A stretch of DNA of 12,108 nucleotides from an uncultured Alphaproteobacteria bacterium (GTDB taxonomy: Bacteria; Pseudomonadota; Alphaproteobacteria; Puniceispirillales; UBA1172), in contig CAJXME010000015.1 in assembly GCA_913056245.1 (NCBI GenBank), positions 1-12,108 on the forward strand, read 5' to 3'. Under the pieces are notes generated by a model that searched no databases, had not been told where the DNA came from, and worked only from the letters and a program-made list of their open reading frames with translations. The position numbers and the translations under genes were made by a program. Each line of letters opens with the position of its first letter. Positions within the stretch are counted from its first letter, which is position 1. Positions 1-6,696 of this stretch are shown one piece after another.

Positions 1-303
1 ACGCCGCAAGACAAAGCGATCATGGAAAAAATCGCCGGCGCAAGCGCGCAAAGCAAAGGCCAGATCAAAGTCTCCGGCCATACCGATAACGTGCCGCTGG
101 TCTTTGGGTCGAACTTCCGGGACAACTGGGATTTGGCCGCCGCCCGTTCCGCCAGCGTTGTGCAAGCGCTTGAGGATACCGGTAACATCAACGCCGAGCG
201 GCTTGAGGCGATCAGTTTTGGTGAAACCAAGCCTCTGGAAAGCAACGATACCGCCGCGGGCCGCGATAAGAACCGCCGCATCGAGATCGAGATCAATTAC
301 TAA
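1..303 (+). CDS. motB: MotB-type flagellar stator protein, C-terminal OmpA-like domain (5' end outside window)
   Basis: This is the last 100 residues of a protein whose start lies left of the window; the frame is open from base 1 to the TAA at 301-303. It has the OmpA/MotB peptidoglycan-binding signatures: a GHTDN motif (residues 26-30 of the visible part), then NWDLAAARS, then GETKP and a terminal DKNRRIEIEI strand-helix element. The Asp of HTDN and the second Arg of NRR are the residues that bind the diaminopimelate carboxylate in this family. In MotB and PomB this domain anchors the stator to the cell wall around the rotor. The N-terminal transmembrane helix and proton- or sodium-binding Asp are not visible, so MotB, PomB and a generic OmpA-family protein cannot be fully separated. 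The facing flagellar genes favour a stator role. A strong terminator follows 25 bases after the stop. Confidence 0.85.
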   Translation, partial: TPQDKAIMEKIAGASAQSKGQIKVSGHTDNVPLVFGSNFRDNWDLAAARSASVVQALEDTGNINAERLEAISFGETKPLESNDTAAGRDKNRRIEIEINY

Positions 304-328
304 CCTCCATCAACTTTACGCATCACCT

Positions 329-359
329 GCCTCCAGCCCTTCGGGTTGGAGGCTTTTTT
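329..359 (+). terminator. Intrinsic terminator of the motB-type gene
   Basis: An 11-bp stem (GCCTCCAGCCC pairing with GGGTTGGAGGC, one G-T wobble) closes a tight TTC loop and is followed directly by six T residues. It starts 26 bases past the stator stop codon. The A-run expected for use on the opposite strand is present but no T-run follows the stem on that side, so it works for the plus strand only. Confidence 0.93.
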
Positions 360-619
360 ATGGCGTGGATCACGTCCAAGGCTGCAGCATCGGTAAAGAG
401 GTGGCGAAGAGGGGCGTCAAGAAGAGGCTGAGAGAGAAGGCGTCACAGAGGCTTGATGGTTAACGCAAGACAAGTTCCTCGAAGAAACTAAAGCGAAAGC
501 CCAACCCCGCCCATAAAGACCGCAAGGCAAAGATCAAGCCACAAAGCCGCAACAGACGCATCACGGCTTCACGTCAGCTTAATCACAAGAATGGTGAGGG
601 GCGGATAAAGCGTTAGGCC
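360..619. other. Purine-rich non-coding gap between convergent genes
   Basis: This gap separates the terminator of the plus-strand stator gene from the stop of the last minus-strand gene. No credible gene is seen on either strand. The plus strand is strongly A/G-biased around 395-450 and again around 480-545. One frame (about 469-616) is open and very rich in Lys and Arg, but it has no start codon or ribosome-binding site. A weak hairpin at 544-569 could end minus-strand transcription. No promoter was recognised. Confidence 0.6.
543..569 (-). terminator. Possible weak terminator after the last minus-strand gene
   Basis: On the minus strand AAGCCG pairs perfectly with CGGCTT across a 14-base loop, and only three T residues (overlapping the stem) follow. 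It lies about 50 bases past the stop codon at 620, where a terminator for the minus-strand gene train is expected. The short stem, long loop and weak T-run make it only a candidate. Confidence 0.25.
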
Positions 620-1435
620 TTACATGCCAGGGATGGAAGAGCGGCGTTTTTTCTTCTGCGCTTTCGGCTCATCGACTTGCGGCTCACCCACCAAGGAATT
701 TCTGAACCGGCATTTGGGGTCAAATTTACGGCAAACCTCTTGAACTTCTTTGAGGTCATGGGCGGCAAGCACAATCCACATTTGGAAGTCTTTATAGATG
801 ATGAAACTGCGCAACATCATCAAATAACCGCGCTTGAAATAAAGCGACATCAAGGCATAGGCGATGACGAAAAGCGACCAATGCACAACGAAGGTAATCG
901 AATAAATTGCGATCAGCGCCAAAAGAGGTTCAAACAAACGATGCTGGATCAACCAAAGCGCAGGCGCGATAAAGGCCAATTGCGACGGCGTGGTGTCAAT
1001 AATCTCACAGCGGCGGGTGAAACTCCTAAGCACTTCATAAACCCGCAATTCATCTTTCTTGGGGAAGGTGTAACTTGCCAAATCATTGCTGATGCGTTCC
1101 ATCATATCAGGATTGGCAAATTCGAGTGTGATCCCCAAAGGCCCGTAGCCGATTACATTATAGATTGTGCCGTCATGCCAAATGGTCAGCAGAACGCCTT
1201 CATCTTCATCGCATTCTTCCATAAGGTTTTGGAAATCGATGATGCCGCCGGTGAACAATTGACCATCAGTGCCAATGATCACATCCCCCGGATTGAGGCG
1301 CAGCGTCCGCGCCCGGGAGATGGTGTTGACTTCCTTGATGGTGAGAAAATTGCGTTGAGGCGAGCCCGATGAAGCCTGATCCATATTCAGATCAGGCAAG
1401 ACATCTTCTTGAGCCATGGGCGCGTCATTCAGCAT
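620..1435 (-). CDS. Uncharacterised membrane protein with PDZ-like N-terminal part and DUF2628-like C-terminal part
   Basis: The product is 271 residues. Residues about 44-105 read like a small PDZ-type fold, with LNPGDVIIGTDGQLF as the typical PDZ opening strand-loop, followed by alternating beta strands. Residues about 150-200 are two closely spaced hydrophobic helices (LAFIAPALWLIQHRLFEPLL onward). They are followed by a segment with KRGYLMMLRSF and a soluble tail ending in a Lys/Arg-rich stretch (KKKRR, 261-265). The 'aFiaPalWli.hrl' pattern and the later 'A...eV...C.kf.Pk' pattern resemble DUF2628 membrane proteins; this is family recall, not a search. The ATG has an AAGGA ribosome-binding site about 8 bases upstream; a second ATG at codon 7 is an alternative. 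It is the last gene of the minus-strand train, 50 bases after the coiled-coil gene. Function is unknown; membrane location is likely. Confidence 0.72.
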   Translation of the reverse strand: MLNDAPMAQEDVLPDLNMDQASSGSPQRNFLTIKEVNTISRARTLRLNPGDVIIGTDGQLFTGGIIDFQNLMEECDEDEGVLLTIWHDGTIYNVIGYGPLGITLEFANPDMMERISNDLASYTFPKKDELRVYEVLRSFTRRCEIIDTTPSQLAFIAPALWLIQHRLFEPLLALIAIYSITFVVHWSLFVIAYALMSLYFKRGYLMMLRSFIIYKDFQMWIVLAAHDLKEVQEVCRKFDPKCRFRNSLVGEPQVDEPKAQKKKRRSSIPGM

Positions 1436-1485
1436 ATGAGCATCCTTTAGATCACGTCTCGTTCAACCCGCCAAGGCTTGATGCC

Positions 1486-2223
1486 TTAGGGGTATTTAAT
1501 GCTGTTCTTGCTGTCTTCGATTTGCGCAACAATGGCCATGTTTTGTTTGACCATCGCGTTAAGCATATCCAGCAATTCGCCCTGCCGCGAATAAATGGCT
1601 TTCAATTGGCGGCCATCATCCATGCCATTGGCCATGGCGCTGATGCCATCCACGGTTTTCTTTTCCATGGATTGAATCTGAGCCAGCAATTTCTTGTTTT
1701 GAGCGCTTAACTCAGCGCTGATGCCTTTCGACATGGTGCTGGTCATGGTTTTCGTGCTGGCTTGAACGGCGTCGCTGGTGGCTTTCATGCTGGCCACAAT
1801 GCTGTCGCGGGTAAAGGCGATGCCTTCGTTCAGCGTTTGCAATTCGGTGATCAATTGGTTGTTTTGAGCAACGAGAGATTCTTGGGTTTTGAGCGCGGTT
1901 TCAAGGCTGGTCAAAGTGTTATTCACTTGATTGACATTTTCCGCAAACACCACAAGCGCTTCACGGCTGGTGGAGGTCACGGATTTAAGGTCAGACATGG
2001 TGCGGAAATAAACCAATCCCGCAAAAATAGACGACACCACCACCCCGGTAACGGCGCTAAAGAAAATAATGGTTGTTGAACGATGAATTTTTTTCACGTT
2101 ATCCTCCAGCACTCGATTGTTGTTTTTAATCTTGCCGAATTCCGCGGTGACGTCAGTGGCGGCGTCAGCGGCGTCGAGGGCAAGTTTAATGCTATCTTCA
2201 ATTCCCTTAGGTGGCGTGCTCAT
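1486..2223 (-). CDS. Uncharacterised membrane-anchored coiled-coil protein
   Basis: The product is 245 residues and I do not recognise a named family. It has a short cytoplasmic N-terminus, one transmembrane helix at about 51-73 (TTIIFFSAVTGVVVSSIFAG), then a long segment with heptad-like spacing and high Gln, Asn, Ser, Thr and Lys content typical of a periplasmic coiled coil (about 76-240). There are no cysteines and no catalytic motif. The start ATG overlaps the stop of the upstream four-cysteine gene by four bases (ATGA), so translation is probably coupled. It also has its own good ribosome-binding site, AAGGGAGA six bases from the ATG. A sigma-54-like promoter lies about 60 bases upstream, inside the previous gene. 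A structural or sensing role at the cell envelope near the flagellum is inference only. Confidence 0.75.
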   Translation of the reverse strand: MSTPPKGIEDSIKLALDAADAATDVTAEFGKIKNNNRVLEDNVKKIHRSTTIIFFSAVTGVVVSSIFAGLVYFRTMSDLKSVTSTSREALVVFAENVNQVNNTLTSLETALKTQESLVAQNNQLITELQTLNEGIAFTRDSIVASMKATSDAVQASTKTMTSTMSKGISAELSAQNKKLLAQIQSMEKKTVDGISAMANGMDDGRQLKAIYSRQGELLDMLNAMVKQNMAIVAQIEDSKNSIKYP

Positions 2224-2477
2224 TTATGTCTCCCTTGGGTCCTTTTCCCATTGCTGTCAGAAAACCGTTGCGCGGTGAAATATGCACATTCCGTGCCAGT
2301 CACTTCAAAAACCGTCATGGCAGGAAGGCGTGGGCCTTTGAAGCCAAATTTCCGGCATCCATAGGGCCGCGGCTTTTCATAAGTGATAAAATGATGGATG
2401 CAGTCAAAACAATTGACGCGTTTGGATCGCGGTGACGCTGGGCGTTGTGGCCGTGATCGGATGTTAGTTTTTCGCAT
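2220..2477 (-). CDS. Small four-cysteine (probable metal-binding) protein, uncharacterised
   Basis: The product is 85 residues when started at the ATG at 2477; a GTG one codon earlier (2480) is an alternative. The ATG is preferred because GGAGA lies six bases before it but only three before the GTG. Four cysteines fall at 23, 26, 41 and 64 (C-x2-C-x14-C-x22-C), with CFDCIHHFITYEKPRPYGC and FGFKGPRLP between them. This resembles a small conserved family with aromatic residues around a CxxC and a 'PYGC..FGFK' core, which I recall without a firm name or function. The N-terminus is very basic. It overlaps the upstream gene's stop by about 14 bases and the next gene by four, so it is an integral member of the same operon. 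Zinc binding is inferred from the cysteine spacing. Confidence 0.72.
   Translation of the reverse strand: MRKTNIRSRPQRPASPRSKRVNCFDCIHHFITYEKPRPYGCRKFGFKGPRLPAMTVFEVTGTECAYFTAQRFSDSNGKRTQGRHK
2283..2298 (-). promoter_or_regulatory. Candidate sigma-54 promoter for the coiled-coil gene (inside the four-cysteine gene)
   Basis: The minus strand reads TGGCACGGAATGTGCA, with the invariant GG and GC separated by exactly 10 bases. Against TGGCACGRNNNTTGCW only one specified base differs (GTGC for TTGC). A start about 12 bases past the GC would give a leader near 49 bases for the ATG at 2223, which has a strong ribosome-binding site. It lies in coding sequence, so a chance match is possible. Confidence 0.42.
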
Positions 2478-2700
2478 CACGTTTCTCCAGGCGTTGCTGA
2501 ACGCTTAACACCATTTGCGCCAATCGAAAGCGGAGAGCGCCAAGAAAGCAGAGAAGGGCGGCGAACCAAGAAATCCAAGCGCGCATTATCTCACCCTCAT
2601 CCCGCCAATCAAAGCCCGATAGGGTCAGGTAAACCGCCACCCCAAAAAAGGAAATGGTGCTGATCAATTCGCCGAGGCTATGGTGACGGTATCGAGGCAT
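2464..2700 (-). CDS. Small two-helix membrane protein, uncharacterised
   Basis: The product is 78 residues with two predicted transmembrane helices, about 11-28 (LISTISFFGVAVYLTLSG) and 40-57 (WISWFAALLCFLGALRF). A short acidic loop (DWRDEGE) joins them, and the C-terminal tail is basic and probably cytoplasmic. The ATG at 2700 is preceded by GGAGAA at a normal distance. It begins 34 bases after the flhB stop, and its own stop overlaps the four-cysteine gene, so it looks like the first of four accessory genes appended to the flagellar operon. I recognise no family and assign no function. Confidence 0.68.
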   Translation of the reverse strand: MPRYRHHSLGELISTISFFGVAVYLTLSGFDWRDEGEIMRAWISWFAALLCFLGALRFRLAQMVLSVQQRLEKRDAKN

Positions 2701-2734
2701 TTGGGTTCTCCATCAATTATTCGGTCAGCATGGG

Positions 2735-3883
2735 TTATGCGTTCAAGGCTTGACCATGTTCATCGAACATCAGGTCTTGTGGCACGGTGACGTCAGGCTC
2801 TGGCATGATCTCACCGCGGTCAACGCGATAGATATAGGCCAAGACCACCGCCACAGCATTATATAATTTTTCGCTAATTTCTGCACCAATATCACCGGTG
2901 AAATAAAGCGCACGCGCCAATAATGGGCTTTGGAAGACAGTGATGCTATGATCTTTCGCACGGTCAATGATGCGTTCGGCGAGCACGCCCTTACCCATGG
3001 CAATGATCACTGGCGCGCCGCCTTCTTCGGCTCGGTAGCGCAGGGCAACGGCAAAGTGGGTCGGGTTGACGATCACCGCTGTGGCTTCGCCAATATTCTC
3101 CAAGGCTTCACGCTGGCGTGAACTTTGCTGGGATTGTTCCATCTGCATGCGGCGGATTTTTGATTTCACTTCAGGCGAGCCTTCGGTTTCCTTCATTTCA
3201 TCCTTCATTTCCTTTTTCGACATCCGCATCTGTTGCATATGGGTGTGGCGCTGCCAGAAATAATCAATCGCAGCGATGATCATCAAGACAATGATCATCC
3301 CGCCAATCAGGTATTGAAAACCACTGAGCATGACCTCAAGCGATTGGTTGAGGGTGCTGAGGGATAAGGGCAAGACTTGCGGCATGTAGAGATGGATGAA
3401 AAGCCCGCCAATCCCGAACAATAAGATCACTTTCAGCAAAGATTTGCCCAATTCGACCAAACCTTTGACGGAAATGATCCGCTTCAACCCGCTAATAGGA
3501 TTGAGTTTATTGCCTTTGAAGGCCATGGCTTTAGGGGCAAAATTAATGCCGCCCACCGCCGCTTGCGTCAGCAACACCACCAGCAAAATCGGAATGCCCA
3601 CCAAAATCGAAAACATCACATAGGACCAGAAAATCGATTGCAAGCGGCCTAACCATAAGTTTTCAAGCATATAAGGGTGATCAAATATAAAGAGAGTCGA
3701 CCAAGCTTTCAGAATATCTTCACCAAAAAACGGAATCGATGAAATCAACAACCAGCCAATCGCAATGCCGGTGAAGACAAACATTTCTTTTGAGGAAAGG
3801 ATGCGCCCCTCTTCGCTGGCTTTGTCCAGTTTTCGCTGGGAGGGGTCTTCGGTCTTTTCCTGGCTATCGTCTTCTTCAGCCAT
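2735..3883 (-). CDS. flhB: Flagellar export gate/specificity-switch protein FlhB
   Basis: The product is 382 residues, close to the usual FlhB length. It starts with the conserved QEKTEDPSQRKLDKASEEG stretch (8-26), followed by four membrane helices between about 35 and 210 and a cytoplasmic domain. NPTH at 273-276 is the self-cleavage site: cleavage between Asn273 and Pro274 lets FliK switch export from hook to filament subunits. The downstream HFAVALRY, GKG and ARALY elements of FlhB_C are intact. In the basal body FlhB wraps around the FliP/Q/R gate and interacts with FliI/FliJ. Its start overlaps the end of fliR by eight bases, so the two are translationally coupled. No damage to key residues is seen. 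Confidence 0.97.
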   Translation of the reverse strand: MAEEDDSQEKTEDPSQRKLDKASEEGRILSSKEMFVFTGIAIGWLLISSIPFFGEDILKAWSTLFIFDHPYMLENLWLGRLQSIFWSYVMFSILVGIPILLVVLLTQAAVGGINFAPKAMAFKGNKLNPISGLKRIISVKGLVELGKSLLKVILLFGIGGLFIHLYMPQVLPLSLSTLNQSLEVMLSGFQYLIGGMIIVLMIIAAIDYFWQRHTHMQQMRMSKKEMKDEMKETEGSPEVKSKIRRMQMEQSQQSSRQREALENIGEATAVIVNPTHFAVALRYRAEEGGAPVIIAMGKGVLAERIIDRAKDHSITVFQSPLLARALYFTGDIGAEISEKLYNAVAVVLAYIYRVDRGEIMPEPDVTVPQDLMFDEHGQALNA

Positions 3884-4709
3884 GCGTCATGTCCCCCATC
3901 ATTTGGTGCAGATGCGCGATCGCCTCATCGGTGAGGTTGACCATCGCGGAGCCAAGATAATCCGCCGAAAAATACAGGATCGCAAAAGCGCCCATCAGCG
4001 AAATCGGAAAGCCAAAAGAAAACAGATTCAATTGCGGCGCGGCGCGCGTCACAATCCCAATCGACGTATTGATAAAAAGCAGGATCGTGGTGATTGGCAC
4101 CATGATGATGGTTGCCGCAAAAAACATCGATCCGGCGGCGGCGATTCCAGCCTTCACCATAATTTCAGGATCAGGGCTAAACCCCACGGGCATCAAGCGA
4201 TAAGATTCGAGCATCGACCGAATAGCGATCAAGTGACCATCAATGCTGACAAAGACAATCATCAGAAAGAGATAGAGGATTTGGCTGACCACCGGCGTTT
4301 GACCGCCCGCATTGGGATCAATTTGCGCGGCATAACTCAAGCCCGATGACGACGCGATCTTTTCCCCAGCCAGCATCGCCGCGCCAAAAAAGATCGATAG
4401 GATCAACCCGGCGGTCAGGCCAATGCTGATTTCCGCCAAGATGATGGGGATGATTTGCATCGACGCGATCAACTCGATCGGCAAAAGCGGGGCATTGATC
4501 GCGATGGCCGATGCAAGCGCAATCGACATGATGATCCGAATTTGAAGCGGTACCCATCGTGATCCGAAAAACGGCGCCGCCAGCATGAAAGCGCCAATCC
4601 GCAAACTGCTGACAAAAAAATTCGCCAGATAGGCCATGATGATCTGCAGGTCTAGCCCTGGGAGGGAAGGGCTATTGGCGCCCGCGATGATCAGGTCAGC
4701 CATCATCAC
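3876..4709 (-). CDS. fliR: Flagellar type III export gate protein FliR
   Basis: The product is up to 277 residues, the normal FliR length, with about six hydrophobic helices and the conserved early segment RIGAFMLAAPFFGSRWVPLQ (about 37-56). An amphipathic region with two charged patches precedes the last helices, as in the family. FliR joins five FliP and four FliQ subunits in the helical export gate inside the MS ring. The start is either GTG at 4709 (GTGA overlap with the fliQ stop) or the ATG at 4706; both are coupled to fliQ. The 3' end overlaps flhB by eight bases. Confidence 0.96.
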   Translation of the reverse strand: MMMADLIIAGANSPSLPGLDLQIIMAYLANFFVSSLRIGAFMLAAPFFGSRWVPLQIRIIMSIALASAIAINAPLLPIELIASMQIIPIILAEISIGLTAGLILSIFFGAAMLAGEKIASSSGLSYAAQIDPNAGGQTPVVSQILYLFLMIVFVSIDGHLIAIRSMLESYRLMPVGFSPDPEIMVKAGIAAAGSMFFAATIIMVPITTILLFINTSIGIVTRAAPQLNLFSFGFPISLMGAFAILYFSADYLGSAMVNLTDEAIAHLHQMMGDMTHG

Positions 4710-4972
4710 TGCATCGCCACGATCTGATCAAAGGTGAAGGCAAAATATCCCGAAAGCGTGTTCAGCATATAGCCTGAAAGCAGGCCAAAGACCACCAAGA
4801 CCACCACGAGTTTCGGCACAAAACTCAAGGTCATTTCATTGATCGAGGTGGCGGCTTGGATGATGCCAATAAAAAGACCAATGCCCAAAGCCACGCTGAG
4901 GAGCGGCCCCGCCGTCATCAGGATATGCATGAACATCATCTGCAAGAAATCAACATTCTGATCAAAACTCAT
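4706..4972 (-). CDS. fliQ: Flagellar type III export gate protein FliQ
   Basis: The product is 88 residues with two long transmembrane helices (about 20-42 and 52-72) joined by the conserved loop around QAATSINEMTLSFVPKL (39-55), the family hallmark. Four copies of FliQ pack on the outside of the FliP/FliR ring. It has its own AGGA ribosome-binding site about nine bases before the ATG and follows fliP by 23 bases; its stop overlaps the start of fliR. Confidence 0.97.
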   Translation of the reverse strand: MSFDQNVDFLQMMFMHILMTAGPLLSVALGIGLFIGIIQAATSINEMTLSFVPKLVVVLVVFGLLSGYMLNTLSGYFAFTFDQIVAMQ

Positions 4973-4995
4973 GGCGGGTTTCCTTTAGCGAGCCA

Positions 4996-5784
4996 TCAAA
5001 CGGGGACGGAATAAGTGGCGACCAGCGAACTGACGGTCATGGCCCAGCCATCCACCAGAACGAAGAGCAGTAATTTGAACGGTAGCGACACCAGCATTGG
5101 ACTCAGCATCATCATGCCGAGCGACATCAAGGTGGAGGCGATCACCATATCAATCACCAGAAAGGGCAAGAACAACAGAAAGCCAATCTGGAAGGCTGTT
5201 TTCAACTCAGAGGTGATATAGGCTGGAAGCAAGACGGAAAACGGCACATCATTATTGGTCGCGTAAGGCTCATCCCCCGCCATTTCCGAGAACATCGACA
5301 AATCGTTGATGCGGGTGTTTTCAATCATAAAGGCTTTGAGATGGAGGCTCGCGGTTTGAAGCGCCGTCAGCGCATCCATCTTGCCATCAAGATAGAGCGA
5401 GATGGACTGGTCATAAATCATCGTAAAGGTTGGCGCCATGATGAAAAAGGTTAGGAACATGGCGATGGCGATCAGGACTTGATTGGGGGGCGTCTGCTGT
5501 GTGCCCAGCGCTTGCCGCAAAATCGACAGGACGATGATGATCCGCGTAAAGGAGGTCATCCCCAAAACCAGCGATGGCAAAACCGTCAACGCGGTCATCA
5601 GCATCAGGATTTGCAAGGATAGCGAATAGGTGGCGGTGCCGTTATTATTGTCGCTCACGGTCAAGGCTGGCATGCCGCCAAAGGCTTGATCAAAGCCGGT
5701 TTGCGCCAAAGCAGGATGCGCCGACAGGATCGACAAAACAACAAATCCCGCCAGCGTGGTCACAAGGTGAAGGCTGCGGGTCAT
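4996..5784 (-). CDS. fliP: Flagellar type III export gate protein FliP
   Basis: The product is 262 residues with a cleavable signal peptide (about 1-27, hydrophobic core then HPALA before QTG), as is usual for FliP. It is followed by a periplasmic stretch and the conserved gate helices. SFTRIIIVLSILRQALGTQQ (78-97) and GFLLFLPFLVIDMVIASTLM (201-220) followed by SLGMMMLSP match the two signature regions of the FliP/SctR family. Five FliP form the core of the export channel, assembled with the help of FliO. The ATG overlaps the fliO stop by four bases (ATGA). Confidence 0.98.
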   Translation of the reverse strand: MTRSLHLVTTLAGFVVLSILSAHPALAQTGFDQAFGGMPALTVSDNNNGTATYSLSLQILMLMTALTVLPSLVLGMTSFTRIIIVLSILRQALGTQQTPPNQVLIAIAMFLTFFIMAPTFTMIYDQSISLYLDGKMDALTALQTASLHLKAFMIENTRINDLSMFSEMAGDEPYATNNDVPFSVLLPAYITSELKTAFQIGFLLFLPFLVIDMVIASTLMSLGMMMLSPMLVSLPFKLLLFVLVDGWAMTVSSLVATYSVPV

Positions 5785-6197
5785 TGGTCAAATCCCAATT
5801 TCGGATTGCGCGAACGTGCTTGTTTCATGGCTTGCAAGAAGGGCAGGGTTTCGCCACCGTCCCCGGCGCCTGAGGCTTTCGCGGGCGCGGGTTTTGGGGA
5901 AGCACTGGGTTGAGATTGAGGCTTGCTTGACCGCGCCTGAGAGGCGTCAAGCGGCACAACAACCGGTTGCTGGTTTTTGGTGGTGACGATCGCGTAAGGC
6001 AATTGATCAATGGTGACCAGTTTGATCCGCTCACCCCCGCCGATGGATGTATCTTCAACCAAAGCGATGCGGCGTTGGCCACCCAATTGCGCGGCCAGCG
6101 GATCACGGAACCGCCGCAGAACCAGCATCAAGCCAATCAGGGCGATTAAAAACACCCCGATGATCAAAAACTGGTTTGTGTCAAAAATGGAAACCAT
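5781..6197 (-). CDS. fliO: Flagellar export gate assembly protein FliO
   Basis: Started at the ATG at 6197 the product is 138 residues. It has one transmembrane helix (about 9-27, QFLIIGVFLIALIGLMLVL), then a small beta-rich domain around RRIALVEDTSIGGGERIKLV, and a Pro/Ala/Ser-rich tail. This matches the FliO layout. FliO is a membrane scaffold that helps FliP form its ring. A longer frame with a TTG start at 6245 exists, but a sigma-54 promoter lies at 6229-6244 and GGGG sits five bases before the ATG at 6197, so the short form is preferred. The low sequence conservation of FliO means the name leans on gene order as well as on topology. The stop overlaps fliP by four bases. Confidence 0.88.
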   Translation of the reverse strand: MVSIFDTNQFLIIGVFLIALIGLMLVLRRFRDPLAAQLGGQRRIALVEDTSIGGGERIKLVTIDQLPYAIVTTKNQQPVVVPLDASQARSSKPQSQPSASPKPAPAKASGAGDGGETLPFLQAMKQARSRNPKLGFDQ

Positions 6198-6228
6198 AAT
6201 TACCCCGCTTGTTGCGTTGAACAAGAGA

Positions 6229-6244
6229 GGCAAAAGCCATGCCA
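6229..6244 (-). promoter_or_regulatory. Sigma-54 (-24/-12) promoter for fliO and downstream genes
   Basis: The minus strand reads TGGCATGGCTTTTGCC. GG and GC are separated by exactly 10 bases, and it agrees with TGGCACGRNNNTTGCW except for T in place of the second C and C at the last position. The predicted start near 6218 gives a leader of about 21 bases to the fliO ATG at 6197, which has its own ribosome-binding site. The gap between fliN and fliO (about 145 bases) is the largest inside the flagellar train, as expected for a promoter. Confidence 0.65.
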
Positions 6245-6318
6245 AGTCAAAACCTAATATTATAAGTTACTGATTTAACAGGTAAAATAATTGAGAAAAG
6301 AGCGGTTTTTGGCGTGGC

Positions 6319-6332
6319 GTCAGAAAACTGAC
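6319..6332 (-). repeat. Short perfect hairpin after fliN
   Basis: GTCAG and CTGAC form a perfect 5-bp stem around a four-base loop, 10 bases past the fliN stop. No T-run follows on the minus strand, so it is not a standard terminator. It may stabilise the end of an upstream transcript or be chance. Confidence 0.3.
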
Positions 6333-6342
6333 AAAAGTGGCG

Positions 6343-6672
6343 TTAAAGGTTTTCCATCCGCTTTTCCGGCGACACAATTTCGCTAAACCGAATGCCGAAC
6401 CGTTCGCCCACCATGACCACTTCACCGCGGGCGATGATCGTGCCATTGGCCAAAATATCCAACGGATCACCCGCAAGACGTTCCAATTCAACCACAGAGC
6501 CTTCGTTCAAGCGCAGCAGATCGCGAATGCGAATTTCTGTGCTGCCAACCTCAACGGTCAATTTGACGTCAATATTTTCAAGCACCCGCAGATTATCGAC
6601 GCTGACGCGGTCGTTGCCGGCGCTAGGAGCAGCGGTTTCTGGAGCATCCATGCTTTCGTTTTCTTCGGCCAT
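6343..6672 (-). CDS. fliN: Flagellar motor switch protein FliN
   Basis: The product is 109 residues: a flexible acidic N-terminus (1-25) then a SpoA/FliN domain (about 30-102) with LENIDVKLTVEVGSTEIRIR, LNEGSVVELERLAGDPLDI and VVMVGERFGIRFSEIV. All are signature segments of FliN. It forms the lower part of the cytoplasmic C-ring with FliM, binds CheY-P weakly, and docks FliH to bring the ATPase to the gate. The ATG has a GAGGA ribosome-binding site and lies 24 bases after fliM. About 145 bases separate it from fliO, with a hairpin and a sigma-54 promoter. Confidence 0.98.
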   Translation of the reverse strand: MAEENESMDAPETAAPSAGNDRVSVDNLRVLENIDVKLTVEVGSTEIRIRDLLRLNEGSVVELERLAGDPLDILANGTIIARGEVVMVGERFGIRFSEIVSPEKRMENL

Positions 6673-6696
6673 GATCCTGTCCTCTTCTCAGCAGGT

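Noticed and set aside
104..463. 119-codon frame overlapping motB and running through its terminator
   Set aside because: It passes through the strong hairpin terminator and is out of frame with the clear OmpA-like domain.
469..616. Lys/Arg-rich open frame in the intergenic gap
   Set aside because: No ATG, GTG or TTG start and no ribosome-binding site; composition follows the local purine bias.
677..1372. Long open frame on the plus strand opposite the DUF2628-like gene
   Set aside because: Its residues show no family pattern, it has no ribosome-binding site, and it is a mirror of the well-formed minus-strand gene.
6259..6289. TATAAT with a TTTACC-like -35 on the minus strand before fliO
   Set aside because: The -35 is poor and the predicted RNA start would fall within or next to the sigma-54 core. 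The -24/-12 site explains the gap better; a minor sigma-70 start is not excluded.
6430..6445. Sigma-54-like site (TGGCACGATCATCGCC) inside fliN on the minus strand
   Set aside because: It has the right GG-GC spacing but TCGC instead of TTGC, and it encodes the conserved FliN stretch GTIIAR, so codon constraint explains it. The next gene start is over 200 bases away and has a better site.
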